DNA of 64,000 nt from Mauremys mutica (GCF_020497125.1 NC_059073.1:9631225-9695224), one strand, 5' to 3'; shown: positions 7,246-20,600, numbered from the stretch's first letter. Notes: generated by a model not told the origin, from the letters alone. Made by a program: numbers and translations.

Positions 7246-10200
7246 AACATTCAGGCTTTAGCCTGGGCCTGAAACTGCCCTGTCAACTGTGGGGAAAGAA
7301 TAATCCGGTGAAAGCAGCAACTCCGAGGGCTGTGTAAACGGGCTCTCTCCCCGCAAGCCAATATTTCCCCTGTGTCCTTCCTGCAACGTTAGAATTTAAA
7401 TGCTCCTTGCACTTGACTTTCAACTACTCCCCAGTGGCCTGCCTTTAAGCAGAGCCCGGTATATGAGCCAATCGATATTTACACTCCCCCTCTGTATGAA
7501 ATTACCCTTCTGAGTGACGGATAAGAAGCTTTTATAAATGTCCCATTCACCTAGTCCTATCAGCATCTTAATCAGAAGTCAACACTTCCCAATATTGCTT
7601 TTGAACAAGAGCAACCCACAGTGCCACCTGGAGATGCCTTCGCAGAGCACCTGTGGAGACAACAGGTCCCACCATGAGGTCCTCCACTTTGGGCCACGTG
7701 TCAGGGAGTATGATCTAGTGATCAAAGCCCGAAAATTGGACTCCTAGATTGTATGCCCAGCTCCACACCTGGCCAAATATGTGATATGGAAATTAATAAC
7801 CTAGAGCGCTGTACAAAATGTTGGGTTAATTAGTATTCAGAAAACATCTTTGAGATCCTTCGCTGAAAAGCACAATGTTATTAGTCGATTGAAGATGAGG
7901 GTAGCTGTAATCTGCTCCATTTAAATTAACTGCTGGCCTCAGGCTTCTTATAAGTAGCCAATGTGATCCTTGTTTGTGCAAGCTGTTGACATTCCTATCC
8001 TAGATGATCAGTTCAGGGGTGAGAAGGAAGGATGGGTTATCAACAAAGTCATCAGACACAAATATAACGAGTTTTTATTCTATCCCTCTGGCTTTTCTTC
8101 ACCTAGCACAGGCAGACCATAGGATGCATTAGACTCACCCAGTTATTACAGCTGGGAAGGGACCTACTGAACTTCAAGAAGTTCATCTGCTACTCGATAA
8201 AGTCAGAAGGCAACATGTTGAGGAGTGGTAGAAGGAAACACCAACTATTGGATTTGGCAATTGCAGGATATTGCTAAGGCAAATGGCAGAATGTGACTCA
8301 AAAATGATTTGTCATTATTAATAATAATAAATACCTGGTGCTTATATAGCATTTTTCACCTGTGTAAGAACAGCATCAGCCGTTGCACTCTCCAGGATAA
8401 AATGATCCTGGGTTGTAAGTCTCATGGTTTAGGGCATAAGATGATCACTGTACAGATCAGGAATTATTTCCTTCCCCCTGTTCCAGCATGGCAGTGGTAG
8501 GTGCATTACAGGAATTTTACACAGAGGCCTTCAGAATTAGCCACGGTCAGTACCAGGATCCCAGACTAGAGGTACTATTGATCAGTTTGCCATGCACAAA
8601 CACTATTATTCCTCTGTATTCTCTCCAACTGGTGCTTGTAAAGCCATGACTTGGAAATTCCTAGTGATTTTTAACCCCATCTCCTGCTGAAGCTCGTTCT
8701 ATCTTTGACTCAATCATATCACTCATTTGCATATAGCAAATTGTTTTCAGCAGTGTATGAAATATGGAGATTTTTCATAAAGGTGATTGAATTATGGTGG
8801 GGAAAAAAAAGATTTGCAGATATATTGATGGTATAATGGGCTTACTTTCCTCCACTGCTATTAGTGGGTTATATTATTCATTGCTCATGAATATTCAGCT
8901 GACCCTTGGAATATTAATGGCAACATTTTCAGTTCCATCCCAACCATTCCATGAAGTTTAGCGCAAACTATTATGTAACCTAGGCAAACAAGGTGGGTCT
9001 TTGTCCCTCTCTAGTGACTAGACCATGTATAGAGGTTTATGAATCTGCTACTGCCCCTTTGCTAATAAACCTAACTTTTCCGCTCAGACAATAGAGGGTC
9101 ATGATTTTAGATCCAGTGGCCACAGGTTCAGATCCACATTCAGCCTCTCTAAGGACACTGTTAGTATGACATACAGGAAAGCTTCCTATTCAGTATTCAC
9201 TATTAATCATTTATTATCCTCCAGCCTGAAAAGTTTCAGTTGCCCAACCAGGGAGTAGAAGCAATTTATAACAGGATGTAGGGGACCAATCAATCCTAAT
9301 AGTCAAAAAGGAGAGTCTGGCAACAACCCATAGGCTGAGAACTGTTAATCTGGACTCTCAAGGGAATACTTATGAATAGTCAAATGAGTTCACAGAAATT
9401 CAGGGTCAGTTCACAAGTGATTTGCAAACGGGGGAAAAAAAGGAGGGTAAATTCCCAATGCATATTGTTTTACAATTTAAGCTGCTCAAATATAAATTGA
9501 TAAAATAAAATATAAGACAAGCATGGCACAGATTCTAAATTCTGTATGAAAACTCACAATGTGGAACAGTTTTAAAAAGTTGCTTTTTGCTCCACTCTCC
9601 GGCAGGAGCAGCTCAGAGGCCAGAAGAACAGTCATAGGATGGTAACAATTTGTAGTCCTGGATTTGAACCAGTCACCTTGAGGTAAAAGCTTGCTCCTGC
9701 CACTCCCTGTCCCCTGAGTCAGCCAGTCCTGCTGCCGTGCAGTGTTTGACAGACATGTGAAAGGTTTCACACAGCTCTGATCTCATGCAAGTGCCCCACC
9801 AATATCAGAATATTTTTTACAATAGGAGATCTGATCCTTTTTAAAAGCAGCAGATCCCATTAAACAATGAGATGCATCAGTCAGGCCCCATAAATCAATG
9901 TTGGGTGTCAAGTAACTGATGCGTAAATCAACAAAAGGCAAAATACAGTTCTGAAGGAGGTTTTCAGGCTGACCTCTTCAGCTCTAGACAACAGGCCACC
10001 AGCATGGTACTAAGCAAAACAAAGTCATTCTTTGTTAGGCATCCCCACCAAGTCTCTCCTCCTGCAAAGCACAAGCCATAGAATCTCACTGATTCCTACA
10101 TCAAGCCCAACAAGTTGTGAAAGTTCTATTATCCCTGCTTTTCATCTGTTTCCCACCTGTAGTGACCCATGATCACCCAGCAGCTCAATGGCAGAATTAG

Positions 10201-10313
10201 CACCCAGATCTCCTCGCTCCTGCTCCAGTTCCCCATGCACTATGCTACGCTACCTTCAGTACCAAGAGTTATTGACTGCATAACTTCAATCTCTCCAACA
10301 GGGAGAGGTATAG
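7246..10313. other. Intergenic DNA with old repeat debris
   Basis: No gene found. An AT-rich stretch at 8310-8600 begins with TAATAATAATAAATACC followed by CTTATATAGC, typical of old L2/MIR-like 3' ends, and 10140-10260 resembles a decayed copy of the same class. The rest looks unique. Confidence 0.45.
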
Positions 10314-10340
10314 CAGGGGGCTGGACTCAATGACCTTTTT
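10314..10340 (+). repeat. 3' scrap of a turtle SINE
   Basis: The block with GGGGGCTGGACTCAATGACC matches the tail region of the SINEs at 45881 and 57841 and directly precedes a complete SINE. It may be an older copy into whose tail the second inserted. Confidence 0.55.
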
Positions 10341-10342
10341 TA

Positions 10343-10523
10343 GGGGTAGGGATAGCTCAGTGGTTTGAGCATTGGCCTGCTAAACCCACGGTTGTGAGTT
10401 CAATCCTTGAAGGGGTCATTTAGGGATCTGGGGCAAAAGTCTGTCTGGGGATTGGTCCTGTTTTGAGCAGGGGGTTGGACTAGATGACCTCCTGAGGTCC
10501 TTTCCATCCCTAGTATTCTATGA
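10343..10523 (+). mobile_element. tRNA-derived SINE (turtle polIII/SINE type)
   Basis: The 5' part is tRNA-like: GGGGTAGGGATAGCTCAGTG holds the A box, and GTTGTGAGTTCAATCC the B box. The 3' part (TGGACTAGATGACCTCCTGAGG through TATTCTATGA) is a CR1-like tail, as is known for turtle tRNA-Lys-derived SINEs mobilised by CR1. Related copies are at 45881-46067 (minus) and 57841-58029 (plus). Confidence 0.85.
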
Positions 10524-11499
10524 ACAGCACCAGGGACCATTCAGGGATGTTGATTCTGTCTGCAGCTACAATAACCTGTGTGCTATTTCCCATCCCCTCC
10601 CCCTTTAAAAGCACCAGTGAAAGGAGCTGGTGGCAGCACTGGAGAAGGAAGTCTTGCATTCATCCCCCAGAAAGGTACAGCATGGCTAGTGCACGTCTCC
10701 CATGGGTATCTCTCCCTCCCCATCCCCATGTACCTCAAGTCTGGCCTAAAGGTACCATCTACAAGATGAGACTAAGTGAGTTATTTGTGGTCCTTTCAAG
10801 CACTTGGCCTCTCTGCTGAGACCAGAAGAAAAAGGGTGTTAGAAATCAGTTCCAGCTGTAATTGGATGATGAGCAGCACCTCAATGGGCTCAGTTAGGAC
10901 CAAAAATTTTCATAAACTTCTGGTACCTTCTGGCCTGTTTTAGATCAGAGATTAATAACTGTCAAACAGAAGGTAAGTCCTAAGTCCTACCATTCAGATC
11001 TGTATGAGCCAAATTCACCAGAGGCTAAGAGGGCTGTTCCTATCCACTTACATCAAGGCTGAATTTTGTCCTAAGTTGTCAGGCAAAGCAGCAGTCTGAG
11101 TACAAGGGAGTCCACAAGAAACCATGCCACCGAGAAAACAAATGGGAAAATATTCACGTTGTGTCTTGTGTGGGTTTCATTGTGACACTGTAATTAGAGA
11201 CAATGCCACACAGTGAGATTTTCCAATACAGGACTCCAGTTAGATAAATCATGTTCATTCTATGTGGGTAAAAGATAGCATTGTCACCAGGCTAAATAGA
11301 CTTGGTATGCTGTGGCTTCCTCAAATCAGCAGGCTGTAGGAAGCTGTACCAGTTCACATGAGCTCAGCTTTCCTTTAGGGATAGCACTTCTTTCCCTGCA
11401 GCAGTTTTGAGATCGAATCCTGACTTGGGTCACAATTAGAATGAGTTTGGGAAGTTTCAGCACAGTCCCTAGCTGACATCTGACCCGCTCACGTACACA
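10524..11499. other. Intergenic DNA, nothing recognised
   Basis: No coding or repeat signature that I can support. Confidence 0.4.
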
Positions 11500-11915
11500 C
11501 AGAGGCGGATTAAGATTCATTGGGACTCTCTGCCCCCCACATACACTCCCCTTCGCATGGGGCTCTGCCCCTTGCTGCTCCTCTTCCTCTTGTGGCCTCC
11601 TGGACCCTTCACCTGCCCTGGGCAATGCACCCCAGGGGGCGGGGACACGGACTGCTCTCAGATCCCCCAGCCCTCCACCTAGGGCAGGTGGAGGGCCCAG
11701 GGCTCCCCTGAGCAGCCCATGCTCCCTAGGCTGCTCTTACCATGGTCCGGCTCCTGCTTCTCTGGCCAGGGGGCAAAGCCTCGAAAGCAAAAGGAGGAGC
11801 AGGGGCGGGATCACAGTTCTGGCACCAGCGGCCCACACACACACTTCTACACAGGTTCCGGCACTCCTGATGGGGCCCCCAAATTGGCTGTGGCCTGTGA
11901 GTTAATCCGCCACCG
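11500..11915. mobile_element. hAT-like MITE, about 416 bp
   Basis: The ends are inverted repeats: CAGAGGCGGATTAAG at the left and the complement of CGGTGGCGGATTAAC at the right. The flanking octamers at 11492-11499 and 11916-11923 agree at five of eight bases, the rest being transitions, so the target duplication is weak. The GC-rich interior resembles that of 56014-56513 (shared GGGCAGGTGGAGGG followed by CCAGGGCTCCCC). Confidence 0.55.
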
Positions 11916-12969
11916 CATGCACGTGCAGTAGCCTGGGACAATTCCACATGACTGGCACTCTCTAGCTTAGCGAGGCTCAGGACTTGAAGAGCAGGAAGTT
12001 TTGGATGAGAGGATTAAGGTGCATTGGCAGAGCTGTGTGGTCTCTCATTGTTCTCTCCTGTCCTGTCCTCTCTGACTCCCTGTGGAGTCCCATCTGGCCT
12101 GCTTCCCCTCCCCAGTGCCAGGAAACCAATGCCAGCCTTGAGGCCTCAGAGAAGAGACCCAGCCAGCCTGCATTTCCCGACTGGATTTATCGCTACTTGC
12201 CCCTTTCACTGCAGTGACACACCAGTTGTGTTCTGGACAAAGGCCATGCCAATTAGATTCTTTCCATTGTGCAGCCAGGGACAGCCAGAGTTAGCTGGTG
12301 CCATCCAGCAGATCAAATCCCCTTCTGGCATGTGAGAGAGTTGCCAGTCCCATAGGAATCAAGTGGCACCTTCCTCTCCTGCGCTCCGGATAAATGCTGT
12401 TAGCCACCTCCTTCGGCTGTAGGAGAGGAGCACCGAGGAAGTGCAGGGAGGGGGGAAAATCAGGAGTGGGGGTGGCAGTAAGGACAGAGGACTTCTGCTG
12501 AAGATACACAAGTATTCCCATTGCCCATCACCTTCACACTAGGTTCTGTGTTTTCTCTGACAGAAAAGCGGGTTAGGACAATTGTCTTCCCCACCTACCC
12601 CCTAATGCAAACAAGGCAAAGGGTCCTGTTGTTTCAGACCCTGAGGGCAGAGACCACTGAAGACAACACTGATTACAAAGAGCCCCCACTCTCCGGCTGG
12701 CGTGTGACAAACCACAGAGGAGCAGCAGTGCTGCCAACCACGGTGACTGAGGCCAAAGAGAGAGGAGGCCGAGGGACACAAGGGCCTGCTTGTTCAGATT
12801 TTGTTTGGGAGTTATTTGAAATTCAGCAGCGACTGGTGCTGGAAAACAGAGTCCACTCACAGCCTCTCTCTTCCCATTCATCCCCGGCCCGGCAAAAGCG
12901 CGTGGGGGTGGGGGGGAAAATATAGGCTGGCGAGCAAGAAAAATACCAGTTTCCTCACAATAACGCCTG

Positions 12970-13090
12970 CCAGAGACCAGACTAGTCTCCCAAGGGGTGG
13001 AGTGGGAGCTCTGTCACTGGAGACGTTTAAATCTGGACTGGATAAAGCACTAGGAAATACACTGCAGAAGGCAGCCCTGCCCTGGCCACC
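12970..13090 (+). mobile_element. CR1 fragment, 3' region
   Basis: The stretch from about 12983 (AGTCTCCCAAGGGGTGGAG, then CACTGGAGACGTTTAAATC) matches the part of CR1 encoding the C-terminal end and early 3' UTR. Short and diverged. Confidence 0.6.
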
Positions 13091-13541
13091 AGGAAGGCAC
13101 AACATGGCCTGGTACTGTAGGCCATCTCCAGCTCTTTGCTAGGAGACCTCTGCTCAGAACCTGCCAGGCTGCCTCCATTCTAAGGTGGAAGCTGATCACC
13201 GTTCTCTGCCCCACTCCAAATACCTGTTACTTATTCAGAGGGGCAGGAGTGGAAGCTTACTAGCTAGGGATATGAGGAGTCAGAGGCATTGGGTAGGGGG
13301 CAACAAATGCTACACAGAGACACCTGAGCGGTCCATTTAGTGCAGTATCCCATCCCAAACTGTGACCAGTGCCCAAATGCTTTATCCCCCATGTTATATC
13401 TGTACTCAGCCAGTGCAATACGGGGCATGAAGGACCTTGCATTATGCAGTACTATACACCAAGATTTGCAGCACAAGGTGTTCACAGTGTATATAGGCTT
13501 GGAAGCACTTGATTTTTGCCGGAAAAACATCCATTTCACCA

Positions 13542-13912
13542 TGTAGCAGGGTGCTGCTGCAAGGGCATCTAATTAGCCCCTGCTCAGCCAGCCCCAATCA
13601 GGGGAAATAGATTGGGGCTGGGGAGAAGTCTGGTGCCTGGCCTCTGGAACTGGCTGCACCTGTGGGCCTGCTGGTTGAACAGCCATAAAGGCTGGCTGGC
13701 AGCCAGCGCAAGGGCAGTCTCTAGGCTGGGGGAGACTCCCTGTAAAAGAGGAGACCGTAAGACCTGTAAAGCTCTGTAAATAGTATCACTGGTGGTGGGA
13801 ACTTTGTGTGAATAAAAGCCACGGGTGCTGCATCAAGAAAAGGCTCGCAGTGCTTTATTGGAATAGCAAAGAGCTCAGCAGGGGGTGGGGCCGAGGAAAG
13901 GACCCGCTTACA
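13542..13912 (+). mobile_element. Solo LTR, 371 bp, TSD CACCA
   Basis: Begins TGTAGCAGGG and ends CGCTTACA. Identical CACCA pentamers flank it (13537-13541 and 13913-13917). It has a CATAAAGG box near 13684 and AATAAA at 13811-13816. No internal region remains, so the provirus was removed by LTR-LTR recombination or only an LTR was recovered. It is unrelated in sequence to the 1076-bp LTRs. Confidence 0.85.
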
Positions 13913-13917
13913 CACCA

Positions 13918-15690
13918 TCAACACACAAACCAATGGAAAAAATATTTCTATTGATAACAATCAAAATGTACAGCTGGACAAAGAAAGAAAAAAAGTGCTG
14001 CTTGAGAACTAGGAGCTTTTGATTTAAGGATATTTCCTTTGTATATTTTGTAGGTGACATTACCATCTTTGTTTTAACTTAAAAACTTTTTAAAATTTCA
14101 ACCTTTATTGACATGAAATAATTATTATTGAATTCCACTCTTCTCTGACACAAACATCCCCGATTTTCCACACCTGTGAGAATTTAAATTGATAAAAATA
14201 GAAGAAAAAATGCTTAAAAATAAACATTTATTTTTAGAATTTTGATGGATAATATCAAATTGAGTTCTGCTAAGCCTGAGTATAAAGGAGGTAGGGGGTG
14301 GAGCTTTGGGGAGGAGGTTTATCAGAACTCCATATTGGCAGCCTGGCACTTATCGAATCCCAGCTTTAACACTGACTTATCACCTCAGGTGAGTCACTTA
14401 ACTCCTGTGCCTCAGTTTCCTCATATCTCCAATAAGGAGAGCCACCAAGACACAGGAGGCTCCATTACTTCATGACAGCAAAGTGCTACTGAAGTGGGAA
14501 AAAAAAATCAGTGGAACATGGTCGTGTCCTAAGGGGCAGAACTCCAGAGAACCGTGAGGCCGGGGGTAAGAACGAGCAGAATGTTATAAAAGATGCTCCA
14601 GAGAGTTATAATGTTGGAGTGCTCTGGCGGGCACCACAGCAGGGTGACACAAGATTAGCTGTTTGATTGAGTAGTGCAGCATCCAGGTATTTCTTCCTCC
14701 TATTGGCAAAATCCTGAGGTTCTTTCTCAGGCAAAACTTCCCCGGCACCATTGGTTTTATATGACAGATGAGTACAGCTCTCAGGATCCGGTGCACTTTT
14801 TGCAGGGTGCCCGGGCCCAACGCTCGCTCCTTAGCTCTGCTGTGTCCCCTTCCCCCTTCAGTTTGGCTAAGGAGCTATAAGAACCAGCAGGTTCCATCCT
14901 CAGATGAAGATAGTTGCATATTGCTTTAAGAATAGGGGGTCTGTTGGCAAGGAAACGAGTATTTTGCCATCTAGATCCGTCACATCAGAGAGAGAGACAG
15001 AGGCAACAGGAGGCTCCGTGATGCATCAACTTCTGCTGAAAGACCCAGCAGCCTGCGTCTCCCCAGCCGGCAACCTTGCTGCTCGCCTCTTTCTGTGGCA
15101 CTTCTCGCTCTTCCACACAACTCGTGTGAAATGCAGCAGAGCCGTCCTTGGAATCTAATTGGGGCAACAGGTGAACGGGTAGCAGCGGGGCTGGAATGAC
15201 AGAAGCCAGGGCCCCAGCTCCAGAAGCCACTTGAGAGTGAACGCCGAGTGGAAGTCCAGGGATACAGAATTGAGACGACAGGCTCGAATTGTTGCCCTGT
15301 GCAAGCCGCAATCCCAGCGACCGTGAGCGCCCAGCTTTGTGGGAATCGTACGTCTAATGGTTCTCTGGCTACAAAAGGGCTGCACTTTGTATGAAATCGC
15401 CCTCCTGGTTTCCAGAACTACTAATGATACTTAAATAGCTCTTTCAAACATTAACTATGTAAACCTCACAACAGCCCTCTTAGGCAGGTATGCGTTATCC
15501 TTGGTGTCAGAGCCAGGAATATAACTCACGTGTTCTCAGGCTTCTGCCTCCAAACTCCTCCTGGGCTCACTGCCCTGACCTCTCTGACTCATGTCCATCT
15601 ACTCCCCATAGCTAGTTATTGAAAAGATCAGATCGGCTGGCTTTAGAGATGGATAAAAAGAGGCATGACAAAGACATACAAAGAACGAAT
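13918..15690. other. Intergenic DNA with MIR-like remnants
   Basis: No gene. A MIR-like core is at about 14350-14430 (GTGAGTCACTTAACTCCTGTG, then GCCTCAGTTTCCTC) and an L2/MIR-like piece at 15420-15560. The rest looks unique. Confidence 0.45.
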
Positions 15691-15699
15691 GGTAAGTGA

Positions 15700-16170
15700 A
15701 GATAAGTGGGGAATGTTTTTTCACCCTGTCGCGTAACACCAGGACCAGGGGACATTCACTGAAATTGAAAGGCCACAAATTTAAAACCAACAAAAGGAAA
15801 TAGTTCTGTACCCAGCACACAACTGGCCCGTGGAACTCCCTGCCACAAGATGGCATTAAGGCCCAGAGATTAGTAGGATCCTAACAAGAATACCAGAGTT
15901 AGAATAGTGAGGATTAAAAGAACGAATGACAGAATGAACTTTTGGCAAAATTATAAACCCTCATGCTTCAGGAGACAAGGCAAACTAACTTCCGGAGGCC
16001 AGGAAGAAACTTTTTCTGGAGGGCAGGTTATCCCATAACTACCCACCTGCAGGGTTCTTGCTCCTTTCTCTGAGGCTTCTGATGCTGCCCACTGTCAGAG
16101 ACAGAGTACTGGGCTAGATGGACCCTGCAGGCTGCTGGCCTGTCTCCCCAGTCCAGGAAGGGCTAATGCA
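15700..16170 (+). mobile_element. CR1 LINE 3' fragment
   Basis: Sense-strand CR1 C-terminal coding remnant and 3' UTR: a TTTAAAACCAACAAAAGGAA block, a GTGGAACTCCCTGCCACAAGA block, then TACTGGGCTAGATGGACC. Many substitutions, so old. Related fragments lie at 45515 and 47395. Confidence 0.75.
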
Positions 16171-18686
16171 AGATCCCAAATCTGTTCAGGCCCTTCTGTC
16201 AGGGCACAGTTTTGTCCTTCAAACTTAAGACTCACAAAGTAACATAAACCAGGCTAAGTGAGGTGACATCTTTGATTGGACCAAGTCCTGCCACCAGAGC
16301 CGGCCTCCCTCCTGTAGCTCTCCCCTCAGTTGAGCCACTTGCTGATTTTTATAATCACTCATTCAGTCTCAGCTGGAAGGTACCTGGTCAGTCACAAATT
16401 AAACAGGACCCAACTCCTCTTAAAGGGCCAGCCAGCCTGTGACAAATCTCTGGTCTGATCTATAGCTGCCTCCTTGCATTCCCTCTCTGATCTCATACCC
16501 GCCTACACCACCTCCTCCATACATGCCGCTCCTTCAGTTTCCCACTTGCTCTCACAACTCTGCTCACTCTCTCAAGTCAGTCTCCACCTTCCCTCTCTGA
16601 TGGCATCTCCACCTCCCTGTCCACAGATCTCCGGTGAAGCTCTGAGGTTTGGACATAGTATCATAGACACAATATCAAGGAGCCAATGCTCATCTTCTAT
16701 TCACCAACTCCCCCGTCTCCAGTCACCCCACTACTCCAACGTTACCCTCCTCTCAGTGTTAGCTCCAATTCCATTGATCAATCGAGCAGGTGTTAGACTA
16801 CCTTTCCCTTCCTCCTTGACCTGCAGGCTTCCCCTTCCAGCATGCTTTCCAATGCTTTGCTCGTTACTGGGTCTTCCACACCTGAGCAGATCTGCCTCTG
16901 AAGGAATAGTCATGCTCAATATTCCCTAGTCTTAATCTCATCCCATGACTCCCAGTCATACCCTCTTGTACTCCCCTAAATAATGGTCTCTCCTGGGACG
17001 TTACATCTTCCCAGTATTTGCAGACAGAGGCAGGGCCTGGCATTCTATCCGTTGCACTTCCCCCGTCTAGGTGGAATTCTTTGTGGCCACTTCCCCATAT
17101 TTAAACCTCACGTTAAAAACCTGCACCAACCTTTTCTAACTTGCTAAAATTAGACACCTAAAGCCACATTTAGACCCCTAGAAAGACTGATCTTCATAAG
17201 TGCTGAGCGCTCACAGTTCTTATTGATGGGGATGAAGTGCCCTTCCAGCAAAGACACGGATATATGTAGCTACAATACCGTGAAGGTTTTTCTTTTCTAT
17301 GAATTGACCCTTTAAATTTTAGGAGCCTGCTGTCAGCAGCCATTAGAAGAGGCAGAGTTCCCTGCAGACTGTTATAGAGGAGAGATGCAAAAATACATTC
17401 TGCTCTCCCATGGAAATGAGATTGTGGCCTCCTCTTGTTTTCTTGATCATTTTGTGTATGGGAGTGTAATGCTGGGGGCCTAACTTCATTTGGTTCTGCC
17501 TTTCCTACAGTAAGCGGCATCACCAACTCTCACAATTTTAAGTCTTGCAATATCTGTTTTTTTTAATGCCCCAGCTTCTGGAGTCATGTGATTATGTAAG
17601 AATTTCAGCTTTCATTTAAAACAAAAAAAACATTTCTGGGCTTCAAGGCTATGGGTAAAGTCTGAAAATGCCCAAGTGTAACCTAAAGGCAGAATGCAAA
17701 TAAAAAGAACCCAAAGTTGTTGTTTTTTTTAATAATGCTGTGATATTTGGGGGCATGTCTCTTGCTTTGTGAGCACGTGCCCTTAGAAATGCTACATGAC
17801 CATGTAGGTTAAAACAGTGGGCATGCAGTGCATCTTCATTCATTGCTATCCAAAGCAAAACTGCATTACACCCTACATTCAGGCCAGACAATTAGCTTCC
17901 CGGTGCCTAGGGCTGAAACCAGCCAGGAAGCAGCGTTTCAAGGGCAGCCTCCCCAGGCAGCTAGAGGCATCTCTGTGCACCACTGAAATGAGAACCCACT
18001 TTGCCTGGTTTTTACGAAAAGTCCAGTCCCTTCTGTTACAAAGATAGAGTCCACACGAAAAACACTACGGTGAATAATACCACATGGCCTCATGTTTCTG
18101 CTTCTAACCCCAATTCTTTCCTCCTGTCCCCTACCTAGGCAGGTTAGGGGGCAGCGTTCCATCTCTAGCCATCCAGCATCAAGTACATCATCATTCCACC
18201 AGCATAGACATAACCCAGCCAGCCAGTCATGTCCTCCCTGGCATTTAAAAACACCTCAAATCTATCTATGTGTTGTTTGGCTGGGCAGGGGAGGAGATGA
18301 AGGAGGGCGGTAAGAGGGGAAAAAATAAGAATCCCCATGACGCAACAAATCTGAAAAAAAAAAATCTTTACAACCTGTGTTGGGCACTAAATACTAGGCA
18401 GAACTCTAAACATAGACTATAAAGTTAGAGAGGCTTATAAATTAAGCCCATTCTGTCCCTTTTAACTAAAAAGTGACCTTACTGTGGAATTAAATGTGTT
18501 TTTCATCTTGTGATCTACAGTGCCATAAAAGTGGCTGATTGTTACACTTCCATGGTTTACAGCAAAGACAACCCCCCGATAAGTATCTCTGTGAAACTAG
18601 ATCACAGCCCAGGCCGCGCACCGGCGCTTCCTTTACAATTAACTCCATGCCCTCAGTTTTTCAGGGGGGACATAAAGAGTCTGACT
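16171..18686. other. Intergenic DNA, no gene
   Basis: The ORF at 16474-16929 is a low-complexity, pyrimidine-rich translation without conserved features. A degenerate ancient repeat is visible at 17147-17225. Nothing else recognised. Confidence 0.4.
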
Positions 18687-19375
18687 TGTTGTAGTGGGGG
18701 CCCTCCTCTCTAGAGAGCCCCCTGGCAGCCTGGTACAGCACCAATAGTGCATCTCTGCCTCAGTTTCCCTGAGTGAGGGTTTTAATAAGTCCAATGAGGC
18801 TTGGATATTAAACAGCACCCCTTTCAGGGGTCTAGTTTATTCAACCCCAAAGGCTGAATGTCACACAAACAAGCCTCCCCCTCACCTTCTCTGGCACGTA
18901 CAGGGCTATCTTCCAATTGTCCCTCCTTAAGGCAGGGGTTTCCCACAGTTCTCCTCCGTGGAGCTGGGCTGTGATTTAGGACAGCTTCAGGGCTTTAACC
19001 AGCTTCTCCTTCAGGTGTCCTCCTACCCTCAGGCTGGGAGGGACCAGCAGGCAGAACTTCCCCTGCTGCTGTTTTCTCCCTGTTAAAGCAAGGCCCTTAG
19101 GAACCAGCTTCCTCCCTGCAGCAGCTATAGGCATGTGCCCTGCTAGGCAGGAGGAGGCAGCATTTATGCTGGCCTCTTCTCCCAGCTCTTTCCTTATTGG
19201 CTGGGAGAGAGGGGAGCCCTGCCCCACCCTCTGCAAGGCTCCACACCCTTAAAGATACAGTAACAGGATTCCTTTTAACTGCTACTTCTTCCCTGGACCC
19301 TTTTCCTCTCTCCCCATATCTCCACAGGCCCTGTTATCAGATCACTCAACACTCTTAAAGGTCATGTCATGTGAC
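18687..19375 (-). mobile_element. Probable LTR on the minus strand
   Basis: Read on the minus strand it has a CATAAATGC TATA-like box (near 19160), then AATAAACTAGACCCC (near 18840) as polyadenylation signal, and ends CTACAACA at 18687. The composition and order of signals fit a solo LTR. I could not find an exact target duplication, so the right boundary is approximate. Confidence 0.5.
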
Positions 19376-19544
19376 GGGGAGGACTGAACAGTAGGCAGTA
19401 TGGGTCAGATGACCCCACCACGCTCACCCCTAGAACATTAATTGTAGCATGTTTTTACAATGAGATAGGATGTTTTCCTTCCCAATTTGATCTTTTACCT
19501 TATCAAAGATCATCACCAATATTAACTTACTATTCTAGGCAGTG

Positions 19545-19745
19545 GGCCTAATGGGTAGTGCATTGGATTTAGACTCAGGAGACTTGGGTTCCATTCGCAG
19601 CTCTGCCACTGGACTTGGGCAAGTCACTACTTCTCTATGCCTCAGTTTCCCCATCTGTAAAATGGGAATAATGATACTGAGCTCCTTTGTAAAGCCATTT
19701 TTCATCAGTAGATTTCCGGTCCTACATAAGAGCTAGGTATTATTA
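19545..19745 (+). repeat. MIR-type SINE
   Basis: tRNA-like start (GGGTAGTGCATTGGATTTAG), the core with CTGCCACTGGACTTGGGCAA and TATGCCTCAGTTTCCCCATC, then TGTAAAATGGGAATAATGAT. This is the classic order of an amniote MIR/core-SINE. Confidence 0.75.
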
Positions 19746-20336
19746 TTTATAATACTTTGGGCCAGGATCCTCTAGTCCAGCTGAGTTGCACTCTGCACAG
19801 AGCCAGAAGCAGCAAGGTGCAAAGCTTTTATATACATATATAGTCCCTTTGTGAGTCCCTGGGACTGGCCTAAGATGTAGCTGGCTGCCCATTGTTCCCT
19901 GGGGCCATTCTGGCAGCCAGAAGAGCTAGGATTACCCTTTTCCCTGAGGAAAAAACCCTACTCAAGGTCTAGGGAAGGGGAGACACAGGTAGCTGGATAA
20001 ACCCATTTTAAGGTCCCTTTGCACTACTAGAGCAGCTCAGAGGAGTCATCAAGGACCCAAGGATCTAGCCTCTTATTTTTACTGACCAACTTTCATCCAG
20101 AACAATCAGACTCTTTCTGATCAGAGTTACTCACCAACTGCTGAGAAGGTCACCTCTGGGGTGGCATTCTGGGCCAGTAACACAATGCTAGAGATGTAAG
20201 GAGGGTACGTGAAGAATAATGGTCTCAGTTACTCAGGTCAGCAGAATACAATTACCAGCATCAGAATCCAGTCAGGACCCCAGAATCAAGCAGAGGATTC
20301 CACTCTGCTCAGATGTACTATAGGCTTGGCCTGATG
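19746..20336. other. Intergenic DNA, nothing recognised
   Basis: No coding or repeat signature that I can support. Confidence 0.4.
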
Positions 20337-20600
20337 GAGGGGCGGCTCTAGGTATTTTGCCACCCCAAGAACGGCAGGCAGGCTGCCTTCGGCGGCTTGC
20401 CTGCGGGAGGTCCCTGGTCCCGTGGATTCGGCGGCTTGCCTGCGGGAGGTCCACCGAAGCCACGGGACCAGTGGACCCTCCGCAGGCAAGCCGCCAAAGG
20501 CAACCTGCCTGCCGGCCTCGCGGCGACCGGCAGAGCGCCCCCGCCGTGGCTTGCCGCCCCAGGCACGCGCTTGGCGTGCTGGTGCCTGGAGCCGCCCCTG
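20337..20600. mobile_element. GC-rich foldback MITE, 264 bp, hAT-like
   Basis: The terminal inverted repeats are GAGGGGCGGCTCTAGG and the complement of CAGGGGCGGCTCCAGG. The flanking octamers GCCTGATG (20329-20336) and GCCTGACG (20601-20608) agree at seven of eight. Inside, a roughly 37-bp unit starting GGCGGCTTGCCTGCGGGAGG is repeated in tandem and followed by its inverted copy near 20475-20500, so the DNA could fold into a long hairpin. Non-coding; the overlapping ORFs on both strands are by-products of GC content. Confidence 0.7.

Noticed and set aside
10343..10420. A functional tRNA gene
   Set aside because: It has A and B boxes but lacks a proper cloverleaf and is fused to a CR1-like tail, so it is a SINE head.
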